46,114 nt of DNA from CAYVXE01 sp964455375 (GCA_964455375.1 CAYVXE010000025.1:1-46114), one strand, 5' to 3'. Positions 16,949-25,531 are shown, counted from the stretch's first letter. Notes: a model not told the origin generated them from the sequence alone. A program made the numbers and translations.

Positions 16949-17722
16949 TTACAGTTTTTTAAACAAAAGCTTGGCGACTTTTTCACCGCTCAACAACATG
17001 CCTCCGAAAATCGGTCCCATTCTTGGGCCACCAAAGACAACGTTTGAGCACAGGCCGGCGGCATAAACACCTGGAAAAATTTCCCTGGTATTTTTTAAAA
17101 TACTCCTCTCACCAAGGTCAGCCCACATGGGTTTTTCACCAATGATGCGACCTGTCTCTGTTTGCAATTTGCAACCACTTTTGTTTTGAATGATTTTTGC
17201 AATTTCTGCAGCATGACCCGTTGCATCGATCACGTATTTTGCACGGAGCGTTATTGGGTCGACAGGCAATTTCGCTACCTGAACAGCGCTCCAGTTGATC
17301 ACCAGTCCGGTGACCCGGTTTTCAACCAACATAACGTCTTCAGCAGTAATGAGATTAAACATTTTTGCACCTGATTTTACAGCCCGGGAACAAATGGTCG
17401 AAGTAGCTTCAATGGAATCTGCGCAGAAGTAGCCTTGCTCGATTTCAACCATTTTGACGCCCAACTCGTCCAGAAGCCTTTTCCCCTCTTCCTGAACCAC
17501 GATTTCATTGAACATCATACCACCGCCCCACATGCCACCACCGAGAGACGTTTTTCGCTCTAAGAGAATTACTTTCCGTTTGTTTTTCGCCAGAAAATAG
17601 GCTGCAGTGAGCCCGGCTGGCCCGCCTCCAACAACGGCAACCTCGCACTCTAAACTATCCGTGAATTTAGTAAAAAAACGTTTTGTAATCGCTTTGGAGA
17701 TTTTCACCTCGTCTAATTGCAT
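16949..17722 (-). CDS. thi4: Thi4-family thiazole synthase, sulfide-dependent (archaeal) type
   Basis: FAD/NAD-fold enzyme making ADP-thiazole for thiamin from NAD, glycine and sulfur. Dinucleotide motif VGGGPAGLTAA at 31-41, ERKTSLGGGMWGGGMMFN at 55-72, and C-terminal GVYAAGLCSNVVFGGPRMGPIFGGML. At the position of the sulfur-donor Cys of suicidal yeast Thi4 it has His170 (VIDATGHAAE), as in methanogen enzymes that use free sulfide with Fe(II) catalytically. It therefore fits a sulfide-rich, anoxic cell. Last intact large gene of the minus-strand cluster; GGAG precedes the ATG. Confidence 0.9.
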   Translation of the reverse strand: MQLDEVKISKAITKRFFTKFTDSLECEVAVVGGGPAGLTAAYFLAKNKRKVILLERKTSLGGGMWGGGMMFNEIVVQEEGKRLLDELGVKMVEIEQGYFCADSIEATSTICSRAVKSGAKMFNLITAEDVMLVENRVTGLVINWSAVQVAKLPVDPITLRAKYVIDATGHAAEIAKIIQNKSGCKLQTETGRIIGEKPMWADLGERSILKNTREIFPGVYAAGLCSNVVFGGPRMGPIFGGMLLSGEKVAKLLFKKL

Positions 17723-17778
17723 TTCTCCTCTTTCTTGAACTCAGTAACAGACCCCAATGTAGTAGGCCTCCGATTTTC

Positions 17779-18225
17779 CTAATCATAGGCCAAACGAGTT
17801 TGTTCATCAGCTAAAGTGGGCTGAATTATTTCCTGCCATTCGGGGCTGCCCCAGGTTCCCAATGCCTCGTGTGTAGACAAATATTTCTCAGGAATGGGAT
17901 GGGTGCCCATGACGACTTTCAGTCCATATTTCTTTTCGATAAAGTCATGAAAGTGAGCCAAATACGGGCATGGCGGATACCCGACCAGCAGTCCCGTCGC
18001 AAAATGAATGACTTCAACGCCATTCTTTTTCATCTCCTCAGGTGCGTGTTCAACATTGCCTCCGGGGCAACCGCCACAGGTTGTATATCCAACTAACTCC
18101 ACATCAAAATCTTTATAAATGCTAAAAGCTCCCTCTCTATTATGAAGCGCTCTGAAGCACTTACCTCCGGCACACGACCGGTAACGATCACAGATTATAA
18201 TTCCAATTTTAGCTTTGTTTTTCAT
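17779..18225 (-). CDS. CGGC domain protein
   Basis: 148 aa: MKNKAKIGIIICDRYRSCAGGKC..., the TTCGGCPGGN motif (Cys50 and 53) that names the family, and YPPCPYL (Cys86). Total Cys at 12, 18, 23, 50, 53 and 86 suggest metal or Fe-S binding. Function unknown; common in anaerobes. The start is ATG 18225 behind GGAG; an in-frame ATG at 18243 has no ribosome site. Confidence 0.85.
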   Translation of the reverse strand: MKNKAKIGIIICDRYRSCAGGKCFRALHNREGAFSIYKDFDVELVGYTTCGGCPGGNVEHAPEEMKKNGVEVIHFATGLLVGYPPCPYLAHFHDFIEKKYGLKVVMGTHPIPEKYLSTHEALGTWGSPEWQEIIQPTLADEQTRLAYD

Positions 18226-18254
18226 TTTGCTTACTCCATTCAAGTCAAGTGTGC

Positions 18255-18644
18255 TTAATGCAGTTTTTCAGTTTTATCTTCTAATTCGCCGGCTAAATAC
18301 ATCTCTATTGCGTTTTCAATATCTGTTTCATCAGTGACGATCATCTCTATACCTTTGGCGCGCAAATCTTCCCACGCTTTGAGGCCCATGCCATGGCTTA
18401 TCACGGTTGTGCAGTCCTTTAATCCTTCTGCCACAGTTTGGTGACCCTGTGCATCTCCTCTGCCGTGACCATGTTGGCTGTGTTCGCGATGTTGGCCTCC
18501 ACTAAAATGTCCTGTGAATGTATTCTGACGCTTTTCTTTATTAACGATTTGGTCATTTTCAATTTCATAAATCGCAAAATACGGGCTGCGGCCAAAATGT
18601 GCGGAAATAGTATTTCCATCTTCAGTAGCGACTGCAATTTTCAT
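18255..18644 (-). CDS. NifX/NafY-family protein (dinitrogenase Fe-Mo cofactor biosynthesis fold), His-rich loop
   Basis: 129 aa. MKIAVATEDGNTISAHFGRSPYFAIYEIEN is the typical start of the NifB/NifX/NafY domain, which binds Fe-Mo or other metal clusters. A His/Gly-rich insertion follows (HREHSQHGHGRGDAQGH), then TTVISHGMGLKAWEDLRAKGIEMIVTDET. The His-rich loop suggests metal binding. AAGGAGA precedes ATG 18644; the longer frame from 18743 overlaps the upstream gene. Neighbours a second NifX gene, with no nitrogenase genes in the window. Confidence 0.88.
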   Translation of the reverse strand: MKIAVATEDGNTISAHFGRSPYFAIYEIENDQIVNKEKRQNTFTGHFSGGQHREHSQHGHGRGDAQGHQTVAEGLKDCTTVISHGMGLKAWEDLRAKGIEMIVTDETDIENAIEMYLAGELEDKTEKLH

Positions 18645-18660
18645 GGTGGTTCTCCTTAAA

Positions 18661-19059
18661 TTATAAATAGTGTTTCGTTTTATATTTTTTGTTTGGTTGA
18701 TGCTGCGCATGCTCGTGAACACTGTGCTGCAATGTGGGCGCATCGAGTATCTTAAGCTGACCTAATTGCAATTTACTCAATGCCTCATTTGCTGACATCC
18801 TGCGGGCGAGTGCAACACTTAAATTTAGTGAACGAATTAACTCATAAGCATGTGGCCCAATGTTCCCAGTAATGAATACTTCGACACCATCTTTAGCGAG
18901 TTGGAGAATTATAGAATGATCATCATCATGCTCAGGGTCATTTATCACTTGGACAAGGTTTCTTTCCGAATTTACGATTAAGTAGTACGGGGCATGTCCA
19001 AAACGTTTTGCAACCTGGCTGTCCAGCGATGCTTTTTCTGTTGCTATCAGTACTTTCAT
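18661..19059 (-). CDS. NifX/NafY-family protein
   Basis: 132 aa. MKVLIATEKASLDSQVAKRFGHAPYYLIVNSERN then GVEVFITGNIGPHAYELIRSLNLSVALARRMSANEAL matches the NifX/NafY cofactor-binding domain; the C-terminal tail has several His. Sixteen bases before the next NifX gene and about 30 after the flavoprotein. Probably a metal or cofactor carrier (family inference). Confidence 0.85.
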   Translation of the reverse strand: MKVLIATEKASLDSQVAKRFGHAPYYLIVNSERNLVQVINDPEHDDDHSIILQLAKDGVEVFITGNIGPHAYELIRSLNLSVALARRMSANEALSKLQLGQLKILDAPTLQHSVHEHAQHQPNKKYKTKHYL

Positions 19060-19091
19060 GTTAAATTATTCCTCTTTCAATTATTAAATAC

Positions 19092-21011
19092 TTAAATTTT
19101 GAGTCCAACCTCAAACCCTTCATGTATGGCCTCGAAGACCATTCGGGGTTTATGGGCGTCACCAATTGTGTAAACTTCAAGTCCGGCCTGTTTAAGGGGT
19201 TCCGATAGCTCATTCACGGATCTGGTTCCTACGGCGAAAACCACAGTGTCAAACTTGGGCAACCGTTCCTCTTTCCTATCCGTTTCTATAATGACCGCCC
19301 CCTCTTCAAAACTCTTGACCTCCGTGTTCGTCACGATTTTTACAGGTAAATTTTCAATCCGTTTGAACAGCAAAGCTCTGGTTATCTTTTCCATATCCCT
19401 GGCAATGCTATCGAGCATTTCGATAACAGTTACTTCTTTGCCTTGATGCGCCAGAAACTCTGCGGTCTCTATGCCAATCATACCGCCACCAATAATCAGA
19501 ACGTTGCTTCCTACACTCTTTTTGCCGGACAGAACATCGTGTCCACTTGTATATTCAACCAGCTCTAACCCTTTGATGTTGGGTATAATTGGCTCAGCAC
19601 CCGTCGACACAACCACAATATCAGGATGTTGCTTTATAACATCCTCCGCACTGACATGCCGTCCAGAATGGATATTGACTTTTTGTTTTCTAATTTCCGA
19701 GAGAAGATATTGATACGGTATCTGCATGCCTTCCTTGTTGGGCGGTTTACAAGCCAATCGGTACTGCCCTCCCAGCCCATTTTTTTCATAGAGATCAACA
19801 TGATGCCTTCTGGATGCCGCTATGATTCCGGCTTCAAGCCCGGCAGGTCCACCACCGACAATTATGACTTTTTGGGGTTTATCTGTTGCACTGATGTGAA
19901 CTTCGCCTTCTCGACCGACCACGGGATTGATCACACATGAAAGTCCTTTACCAGCCTTGACCATAGGGAGACATCCCTGTAAACATGCACCACATAGGCA
20001 AATATCGTCGTAATTACCGTTTTGCATCTTTAGAGGGAAATCCGGATCTGCAATTAAAGGCCGCCCAAGAGCAACCAGATCAATGCCGAATATATCTAGA
20101 GCTTCTTTAACTTTTTCTGGGGTTCCCAAACGCCCAACAGCAATGACTGGTATATTGACAACCATCTTAATAGCTACGGCATCGGCGAGAAATACCTTTT
20201 CGGGAAGAGCGGAATGTTGAAAATACCAGGCTGGCGACTCACAGGCGCTGCCACCACCGATATGCAATGCATTTGCCCCGGCTTTTTCGAGTGCAAGCGC
20301 TATACGTTCACCGTCCTTAAGAGTTAGTCCATGCGGGGCATACTCTTTGGCACTCAGACGGCAGATTACCGGGAAGTTTGCTCCAACTTCATTCTTAACC
20401 GCTTCTAAAATTTCCAATCCAAAACGCAGTCGATTCTCAAGACTGCCACCATATTCATCGGTTCGGTGGTTAACCAGTTCGGAAAGGAACTGGGCGATCA
20501 AATAACCGTGGCCAAATTGTAGCTCAACAGCATCAAAACCTGACATTTTTGCGCGGCCGGCGGCTTCTCTGTATAAGTCAACAAAGGTTTCGATTTCTGT
20601 TGTGCTGAGTCCTTTTGGTTGGAGACCTGTTGCCGGACAGGGCACGGCTGATGCAGAAACCAGCGGCAAATATGTCGCTTTAGGATTGGCCATTCTGCCA
20701 GCGTGATTCAGATGGGCTGCCACCTTCGCTCCAACCTTGTGAATGGCATCAGTGAGACGTATCAGGCCATCGGTTAATTTGTCCTGATGAATACCGAGCT
20801 GATTAGGAAGTTCTTTCCCGGAAGGATGAACATACATCGGCTCCGGGATGATGAGGCCCACACCGCCTTGTGAGCGCCGGACATAAAAATCAATATGCCT
20901 CTGAGTGACCTCACCGGCCAGGTTGCCATAACCGGTCTTTACCGGAGCCATGACAAAACGATTCCGAATTTCCATGGTTCTGATGTGCGTTTTTTCAAAT
21001 GCAAATGGCAT
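19092..21011 (-). CDS. Old Yellow Enzyme-type Fe-S flavoprotein (NADH:flavin oxidoreductase / 2,4-dienoyl-CoA reductase-like)
   Basis: 639-aa multidomain enzyme passing electrons from NAD(P)H through FAD, 4Fe-4S and FMN to an enoyl or other unsaturated substrate. An OYE barrel at 1-330 (RNRFVMAPVKTGYGN, FDAVELQFGHGYLIAQFLS). Then the 4Fe-4S motif CLCGACLQGCLPM...SCVINP (about 335-360). Then FAD (VIIVGGGPAGLEAG) and NAD (VLIIGGGMIGIETAEF) Rossmann motifs. Size and order match FadH and the trimethylamine dehydrogenase family. GGAG precedes the ATG. The physiological substrate is unknown. Confidence 0.9.
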   Translation of the reverse strand: MPFAFEKTHIRTMEIRNRFVMAPVKTGYGNLAGEVTQRHIDFYVRRSQGGVGLIIPEPMYVHPSGKELPNQLGIHQDKLTDGLIRLTDAIHKVGAKVAAHLNHAGRMANPKATYLPLVSASAVPCPATGLQPKGLSTTEIETFVDLYREAAGRAKMSGFDAVELQFGHGYLIAQFLSELVNHRTDEYGGSLENRLRFGLEILEAVKNEVGANFPVICRLSAKEYAPHGLTLKDGERIALALEKAGANALHIGGGSACESPAWYFQHSALPEKVFLADAVAIKMVVNIPVIAVGRLGTPEKVKEALDIFGIDLVALGRPLIADPDFPLKMQNGNYDDICLCGACLQGCLPMVKAGKGLSCVINPVVGREGEVHISATDKPQKVIIVGGGPAGLEAGIIAASRRHHVDLYEKNGLGGQYRLACKPPNKEGMQIPYQYLLSEIRKQKVNIHSGRHVSAEDVIKQHPDIVVVSTGAEPIIPNIKGLELVEYTSGHDVLSGKKSVGSNVLIIGGGMIGIETAEFLAHQGKEVTVIEMLDSIARDMEKITRALLFKRIENLPVKIVTNTEVKSFEEGAVIIETDRKEERLPKFDTVVFAVGTRSVNELSEPLKQAGLEVYTIGDAHKPRMVFEAIHEGFEVGLKI

Positions 21012-21104
21012 AATTTCTCTCCGTTGGTTTGAAAATTAAACAGGGAAGAGCAATTATTCCGTCGAAATTTTCAGGATTTTCAACCCGATAATATTCATTG
21101 TTCA

Positions 21105-21419
21105 TCATTTGCCCCATATAATCAAAATGATGGCCCCATCTTCTGAAGTAAATGGACCATGAGTAGTCCCACCGGGAATGAGTCTGTAAGACCCTTTGTG
21201 GTATTTTTTACCATCACTTTCGTAGCGCCCGTCCAGAACAAAATGTTGTTCCGTTATTGCTGTGTGGCAGTGTGCTTCCATATCAAATCCTTTAAGCAAT
21301 TTGAGTAGGAATGTTTTTACTCCGTTCTCTTCCCGCAGGACTTTTATCTTTGTGCCTGAGGGGTATGACAGGGCTTCCTCCCATACCATGTCTTCATAAT
21401 TGAGTGATATTTCTTGCAT
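21105..21419 (-). CDS. Small cupin-domain protein
   Basis: 104 aa from ATG 21419 (GGAG 8 bases upstream; the ATG at 21437 lies before that site). The single cupin barrel shows motif 1 AHCHTAITEQHFVLDGRYESDG and motif 2 SYRLIPGGTTHGPFTSEDG, with His that could bind a metal. Between the OYE flavoprotein and the decayed thioredoxin reductase. Likely a metal-dependent sensor or small-molecule binder; function unknown. Confidence 0.8.
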   Translation of the reverse strand: MQEISLNYEDMVWEEALSYPSGTKIKVLREENGVKTFLLKLLKGFDMEAHCHTAITEQHFVLDGRYESDGKKYHKGSYRLIPGGTTHGPFTSEDGAIILIIWGK

Positions 21420-21477
21420 GACCCAAACTCCTTTCATTTGTTTTTTAAAATCCTATTATGGCCAGTTATTGTTTGTT

Positions 21478-21963
21478 TTAATGAAGGTTCCTCACATAAA
21501 AGGTTTTTTCTCCGTATTTCGTCTTGACAATGAGAGCCTGCGCAATTAACTTTTGAATTATGGACCAATCTGTATTGGCCCGTTCAAATAATCTGCCCAC
21601 CGCTTCTTCCCACATTGGATGAACGGCATTAATGCTCAACAATTCCTCTTCGACATTTCCTGTCAAAGCAAAGGCATTACTTTCGTACCCTATGAGATAT
21701 TCAACATTATCGATATATCCAAGACCATAGGGTTTCAACATGCTGCATTCCTTGAAGCCCGGATAGTCCTTAATCAGATCCGTGCTGGCCGCTTCACCGC
21801 CAAGGAGTTCCTTTTCAGTCAACAGGATTTTTATCTTTGCGCGCGATACGTAAATGGCAGCGGTTGAATTAGCCGGCCCCTAGCCGAGAATAACAGTATC
21901 ATATTCGCTTTATAACTCGCTTGCCGCGAGCGCTTTGGAAACGGTAAATGATAATCCTTGCAT
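21478..21963 (-). pseudogene. Thioredoxin reductase-like N-terminus fused to a radical-SAM-like C-terminus, with two in-frame stops
   Basis: From ATG 21963 (GGAG upstream) one continuous frame reads MQGLSFTVSKALAASEL, TAA (21910-21912), SEYDTVILG, TAG (21880-21882), then GPANSTAAIYVSRAKIKILL and ...LLGGEAASTDLIKDYPGF. This is the FAD-binding start of a TrxB-type reductase, with a stop in the middle of the GxGxxG loop. The frame then runs into ALTGNVEEELLSINAVHPMWEEAV...KTFYVRNLH, which resembles the C-terminal part of archaeal/bacterial radical-SAM proteins rather than TrxB, and the CxxC active site is missing. An internal deletion joining two genes, plus two nonsense changes, is the simplest reading. 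A TTG-started 114-aa product from 21822 is possible. Confidence 0.75.
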
Positions 21964-21978
21964 GTTTTCATCTCCTAA

Positions 21979-22731
21979 TCAAATTTTGGCGATAATTGGC
22001 AACATTCTCTTTCTGGTTGTTTCTGCGACAACTTTGATTTCATTAAGCGTTTCCTTTGAAATAGGAACTTCTATTTCTTCGCTGGAAAATTCCACGCCTT
22101 TCATCTTTTCTATTCTCAAAAATAACTTCATCGGCTTTTCCATTCGGGTAAACATGAGATTGTCCGCCACGTTTTCCCAAACTGAAATATCCTCTCTAAA
22201 TGCACTGGTGCTGATTGAAAAGATATAATTTTTGGTTTTATCCTTTTCAATAATTGTCTTCAATTTTCTTGTCATAACATTCTTGTAAGTTGGAGAGAAA
22301 AGCAGCAAATTTAAGGCTGAGCCAAAAATCATCGTTCCCGGTTCGCTATCTTTGACTATTTTATTTGCCGTCCGTATGGATTCGTCCCAAACTTCAGGCT
22401 TTAATAAATTGGCTTTAAATGTGTTCTCACTTAACCTCTCCATATAGTCGATAGTAGGGTCAAATTGAATGTAGGCTACCTTATCAGTGTATTTGTTAAT
22501 GTCGACATCATACAATTTCATCATGGCATCTCTTACAAATTCCTTCGTTGGATATTGCAGGGGTAAACCTATTATGCTGCCGCCCTGTTTTAACCAGGCA
22601 GAAACAAACGCGAATTCCACCAGCGGCTTTCCCGTACCACCCGGTCCGCTGATAAGCGTCGATGATGGCACAGGGAAACCTTCTGGCAATAGTTTATTCA
22701 GCCATTCGTAACCTGTCTTGATCTTCTTCAT
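21979..22731 (-). CDS. RecA/KaiC-superfamily ATPase with GKP Walker A
   Basis: 250 aa. TGYEWLNKLLPEGFPVPSSTLISGPGGTGK is the KaiC/RadA-like start, with Walker A GPGGTGKP at 29-36, where Pro replaces the usual Thr/Ser. Later TMIFGSALNLLLFSPTY matches the Walker B region, but without clear acidic residues. The core is RecA-like with a short C-terminal extension. These altered residues may mean nucleotide binding without efficient hydrolysis. Flanked by the TrxR-like remnant and an SPW membrane protein; function unknown. Confidence 0.75.
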   Translation of the reverse strand: MKKIKTGYEWLNKLLPEGFPVPSSTLISGPGGTGKPLVEFAFVSAWLKQGGSIIGLPLQYPTKEFVRDAMMKLYDVDINKYTDKVAYIQFDPTIDYMERLSENTFKANLLKPEVWDESIRTANKIVKDSEPGTMIFGSALNLLLFSPTYKNVMTRKLKTIIEKDKTKNYIFSISTSAFREDISVWENVADNLMFTRMEKPMKLFLRIEKMKGVEFSSEEIEVPISKETLNEIKVVAETTRKRMLPIIAKI

Positions 22732-22763
22732 TTGATACCCTTTAGCTCTTTCTCTTTTTTGGT

Positions 22764-23132
22764 TTATTCTGCACCATAATCACGAAAGTTAGAGTGTTCA
22801 GGGGCACCTCCATAATGGGTCAGCTGTTTTGCATGAGCCATGATTACAAAGCCGACAACCGCGATGATCAGCCCGACGATAATGTTGTTCAAGTAAAGAC
22901 CGACACCGCTCACCAAATCAGGAATAAAAGCTGCGGCGATCAACCAAAAACCCAAAATACCGGGTATCCATGATTGCCACGGTTGCGCTTGCGAGATACA
23001 TAAACTTGCAACCAGTAAAATGGGTCCAACGACGATGTCGTTCAAGGAATAGCCTGAAGAGCCAATCCTCAAGAACACTGCTGCAAAAAGCCACAGCCCG
23101 AGGATTCCCACTATCCAGCCTTTCCACTTCAT
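22764..23132 (-). CDS. SPW-repeat membrane protein
   Basis: 122 aa with four hydrophobic helices and two SPW-type repeats (KWKGWIVGILGLWLFAAVFL and QSWIPGILGFWLIAAAFIPD). ATG 23132 has AAAGGAAGGTGA upstream. Inner-membrane protein of unknown function. Confidence 0.85.
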   Translation of the reverse strand: MKWKGWIVGILGLWLFAAVFLRIGSSGYSLNDIVVGPILLVASLCISQAQPWQSWIPGILGFWLIAAAFIPDLVSGVGLYLNNIIVGLIIAVVGFVIMAHAKQLTHYGGAPEHSNFRDYGAE

Positions 23133-23170
23133 TTGAATCACCTTCCTTTGTGTTTGATTTGAATTGTCTT

Positions 23171-23896
23171 TCAATTTAGAACTTTTTCGACCCAAACCTG
23201 CTTAGCTAATTCTAAGTTTAGCCGTATCAGCGATCCCTCATGTTCTATGAATAACGAACATTCTTCGATATTCTGATTAACTGGTATTTTTTCATGTTGT
23301 TTAAGTTTGATGCATTTTCCTTTAACAAATCCGCTATCATATAATGCTTGGCGTGCGGGCTCATTGCTCACTATATCAACGATTTCGGACAAAATATTCT
23401 GGGGTAAATAGTTTAATTGGACCTCCATACCATTAAGTGACACCCATATTTGCGTAGCCACATTTGGAGATAGCTTTTTCTCCTCTTCTTCAATATCGAA
23501 CACTAAAAGATCATCAGGAAGTTGACCTATAACTTCAATTACTGCGCCTGCCTTAATGCCAATTTTCGAGAGCAGTTCTTTTTCTTCTAATTTACCATAT
23601 TCAGCAAAAATTGTCCTCTTTTCACCGTAGTATAAGTTCGCAAGCCGTACTATTTCCCCATTTTTTTCAACGACAACCTTCTCTGCCAGATGTTGGGATA
23701 TTACACCTATTGTATCATTTACCTTGATTCTTAGAAGGCCCGGATAAAGCCACCGCTTGTGTTGCACCTCCAATATTTTCAGTACTACACCTTGATAGAT
23801 GCCTAATTCATTTAGTTGATGTCTAATCCATGGGGCTTCCCCTATCTTTTTTACCTTGACTTTAGCCCCTTCGACAGCATTTTTTAATATGGTCAT
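23171..23896 (-). CDS. Protein with three FeoA-like SH3 domains
   Basis: 241 aa. Three tandem FeoA-like units: 1-75 (AKVKVKKIGEAPWIRHQLNELGIYQGVVLKILE), about 76-150 (YGKLEEKELLSKIGIKAGAVIEVIGQLPDD) and about 160-240 (ARQALYDSGFVKGKCIKLKQHEKI). FeoA domains regulate the FeoB Fe(II) transporter or act as metal-regulator modules; no feoB is in the window. The start is ATG 23896 with AAAAGGAGA upstream. It lies just after the efflux-like permease, which it may regulate (inference). Confidence 0.8.
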   Translation of the reverse strand: MTILKNAVEGAKVKVKKIGEAPWIRHQLNELGIYQGVVLKILEVQHKRWLYPGLLRIKVNDTIGVISQHLAEKVVVEKNGEIVRLANLYYGEKRTIFAEYGKLEEKELLSKIGIKAGAVIEVIGQLPDDLLVFDIEEEEKKLSPNVATQIWVSLNGMEVQLNYLPQNILSEIVDIVSNEPARQALYDSGFVKGKCIKLKQHEKIPVNQNIEECSLFIEHEGSLIRLNLELAKQVWVEKVLN

Positions 23897-23919
23897 CTTT
23901 TTACTTCTCCTTTTTAGTA

Positions 23920-24750
23920 CTACCCAATCCAATAAGCAAAACCTCCTACCAATAGAGCAGCGCCTATATTAAAAATTTTTATAAGAAACGTGTCTCGAAT
24001 CGTATAGGATAAAAGCGGCAGCATGCCGTGGCCATCCTGAGCAATGGAACTGGCCAGTAGTACTGAAAAAGGAATCAACCCATTTGCAAACATCATGACG
24101 AAAATCAAATGCGGTCCCGATTCCGGAATGATGCCGATCAGTACGCTCAAGATTAAAACCAATCCAATGTGCTCTCTAACAAAGCTTTCCAGTTGCCAAT
24201 ATTTTAATCCAAACTGAATCACCAGAAGCACAAAAAATGTCCACAAAAACACCCGCCAGATGTGGCGTTTGATGATGTGATTCCAAATGTGTTCTTTCAA
24301 ATAATGACCGAGCAGTTTTTCGTCTTCATGAATTTTCTGTTCTTCACAATTTTTGCATGGGGTGATGTGTAATTTTTTGGCTAATACGTCTGTAAACCAT
24401 CCGAGAGGAATGGCGATCAGGAACAGAAGTATGAATAAAATGACAGCTTGTTTGGGAAACTGTGCCAGCATTACAAATGCTTCATCCCCGGAAGTTGCAA
24501 TCATTCCGGCCACAATTGCACCAAATGTCAGAAATCCGTGAATGTAAAGCGTCACGTTCATGAAGGCGCCAAGGCAACCGGGTGTTGCCCCTAAAAATGA
24601 CGCGGTGGTATATTGCCGCCATAAACCGCCTTTTACAAACTCTCGTAACCGTCCATGCGTCCTGACTTCGATGAAATCGATTAGGATCATCATCAAAAAA
24701 ACCAAAATCGTAATCCGAATAGAATGTTGTAATATCTCTAATAGAAACAT
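23920..24750 (-). CDS. Putative metal (manganese/arsenic-type) efflux permease
   Basis: 276 aa with about eight hydrophobic segments: FLGATPGCLGAFMNVTLYIHGFLTFGAIVAGMIATSGDEAF in the first half and the related IGIIPESGPHLIFVMMFANGLIPFSVLLASSIAQDGHGMLPLL in the second, an inverted-repeat architecture. A loop with HITPCKNCEEQKIHEDE could bind metal. It resembles the putative manganese transporter / ArsP-like family (PF11449 type). The FeoA-like gene is 23 bases downstream. Substrate unproven. Confidence 0.75.
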   Translation of the reverse strand: MFLLEILQHSIRITILVFLMMILIDFIEVRTHGRLREFVKGGLWRQYTTASFLGATPGCLGAFMNVTLYIHGFLTFGAIVAGMIATSGDEAFVMLAQFPKQAVILFILLFLIAIPLGWFTDVLAKKLHITPCKNCEEQKIHEDEKLLGHYLKEHIWNHIIKRHIWRVFLWTFFVLLVIQFGLKYWQLESFVREHIGLVLILSVLIGIIPESGPHLIFVMMFANGLIPFSVLLASSIAQDGHGMLPLLSYTIRDTFLIKIFNIGAALLVGGFAYWIG

Positions 24751-24794
24751 AGTCCTTACTCCATTTAGATACGTCTTTGCTTTCTCTAGTACTT

Positions 24795-24998
24795 TTACCC
24801 AAGAGCCGACATGTAATGATTTGTGAATTCAGACAGAATTTTATTGTAACATTCACAGTCAAAAGCGGGGATGACTTCATTAATCATTAGGAACTCTCCG
24901 TAATTCTGTTTTTTTGCAATCAACCAAAGTGCCTCAACGATATCTTGCAGGTCGAAAAACCGTATGCCGTCGACTAAGTTACTGTCCTTGATTCTGAC
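24795..24998 (-). other. Open frame without start codon, possible gene remnant
   Basis: A 67-codon frame with protein-like composition (LVDGIRFFDLQDIVEALWLI, ...PAFDCECYNKILSEF) but no ATG at its head. An internal ATG at 24887 with GGAGAG upstream could give a 30-aa peptide. No homology recognised. It fills most of the 24751-25038 gap. Confidence 0.3.
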
Positions 24999-25038
24999 TT
25001 ATCCAACTTAAAATTGATAGGAATGGAAACCCATACCT

Positions 25039-25263
25039 TTACCGGCCCATCTTTTGTCGAATTCTGTTCAGCAATTCTGGCGGCGCTTTAGATTGTTGGA
25101 TTTTCGATCTTAGTAACCATTTAATTTGTCTTTGCATGTAGACAGTCTTTTGACACAATACACATTTTTCTAAATGCTTCACAAAAGCACGGCGGCGCCA
25201 CCAACTTCTCAACTCGCCATCCACAAACGCGGTTAAATATTTTTGAGCCTTTCTACAATTCAT
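25039..25263 (-). CDS. Anti-sigma-factor-like zinc-finger protein (zf-HC2)
   Basis: 74 aa: MNCRKAQKYLTAFVDGEL...FVKHLEKCVLCQKTV, with the H-x3-C-x2-C zinc site and helical start of zf-HC2 anti-sigma domains. No membrane segment and no adjacent ECF sigma gene. It starts 13 bases after the zinc-ribbon gene stop, without a strong Shine-Dalgarno, so it is probably translationally coupled. Confidence 0.75.
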   Translation of the reverse strand: MNCRKAQKYLTAFVDGELRSWWRRRAFVKHLEKCVLCQKTVYMQRQIKWLLRSKIQQSKAPPELLNRIRQKMGR

Positions 25264-25276
25264 ATTGCTGCACTTG

Positions 25277-25516
25277 TTAGAGTCCTCTTACCATAAAATG
25301 ACCGCATTTGGAACACCTAACCCATCTGCAAGGAACGCCTTGTTCATGCGGTATTTTTTTACCACATGTTTGGCAAATACAGAAACTTTCTTTACTAAAA
25401 GAGCGTTTTTGAACTTGCTGTTTCAACGACTGAAAACCAGTATCAGCATACGTTAGCCCTCTCACCGCTGCTGATTTATTAATTTTTTGTTGTAATTCAA
25501 TTCTTTTGTTTAGCAT
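25277..25516 (-). CDS. Small zinc-ribbon protein of NifX loci
   Basis: 79 aa: a helical N-terminus, then CICQTCGKKIPHEQGVPCRW then VRCSKCGHFM, a two-CxxC ribbon with the PHxxGxPC signature seen in or beside NifX/NafY-type proteins. AGGAGATAATA precedes the ATG. Probably binds Zn or Fe as a carrier or partner of the adjacent NifX protein (inference). Confidence 0.75.
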   Translation of the reverse strand: MLNKRIELQQKINKSAAVRGLTYADTGFQSLKQQVQKRSFSKESFCICQTCGKKIPHEQGVPCRWVRCSKCGHFMVRGL

Positions 25517-25531
25517 TATTATCTCCTAAAA

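Noticed and set aside
21880..21912. Stop codons in the TrxR-like frame as recoded (selenocysteine or pyrrolysine) positions
   Set aside because: They are TAA and TAG at positions that are not catalytic Cys, with no SECIS-like element; decay is simpler.
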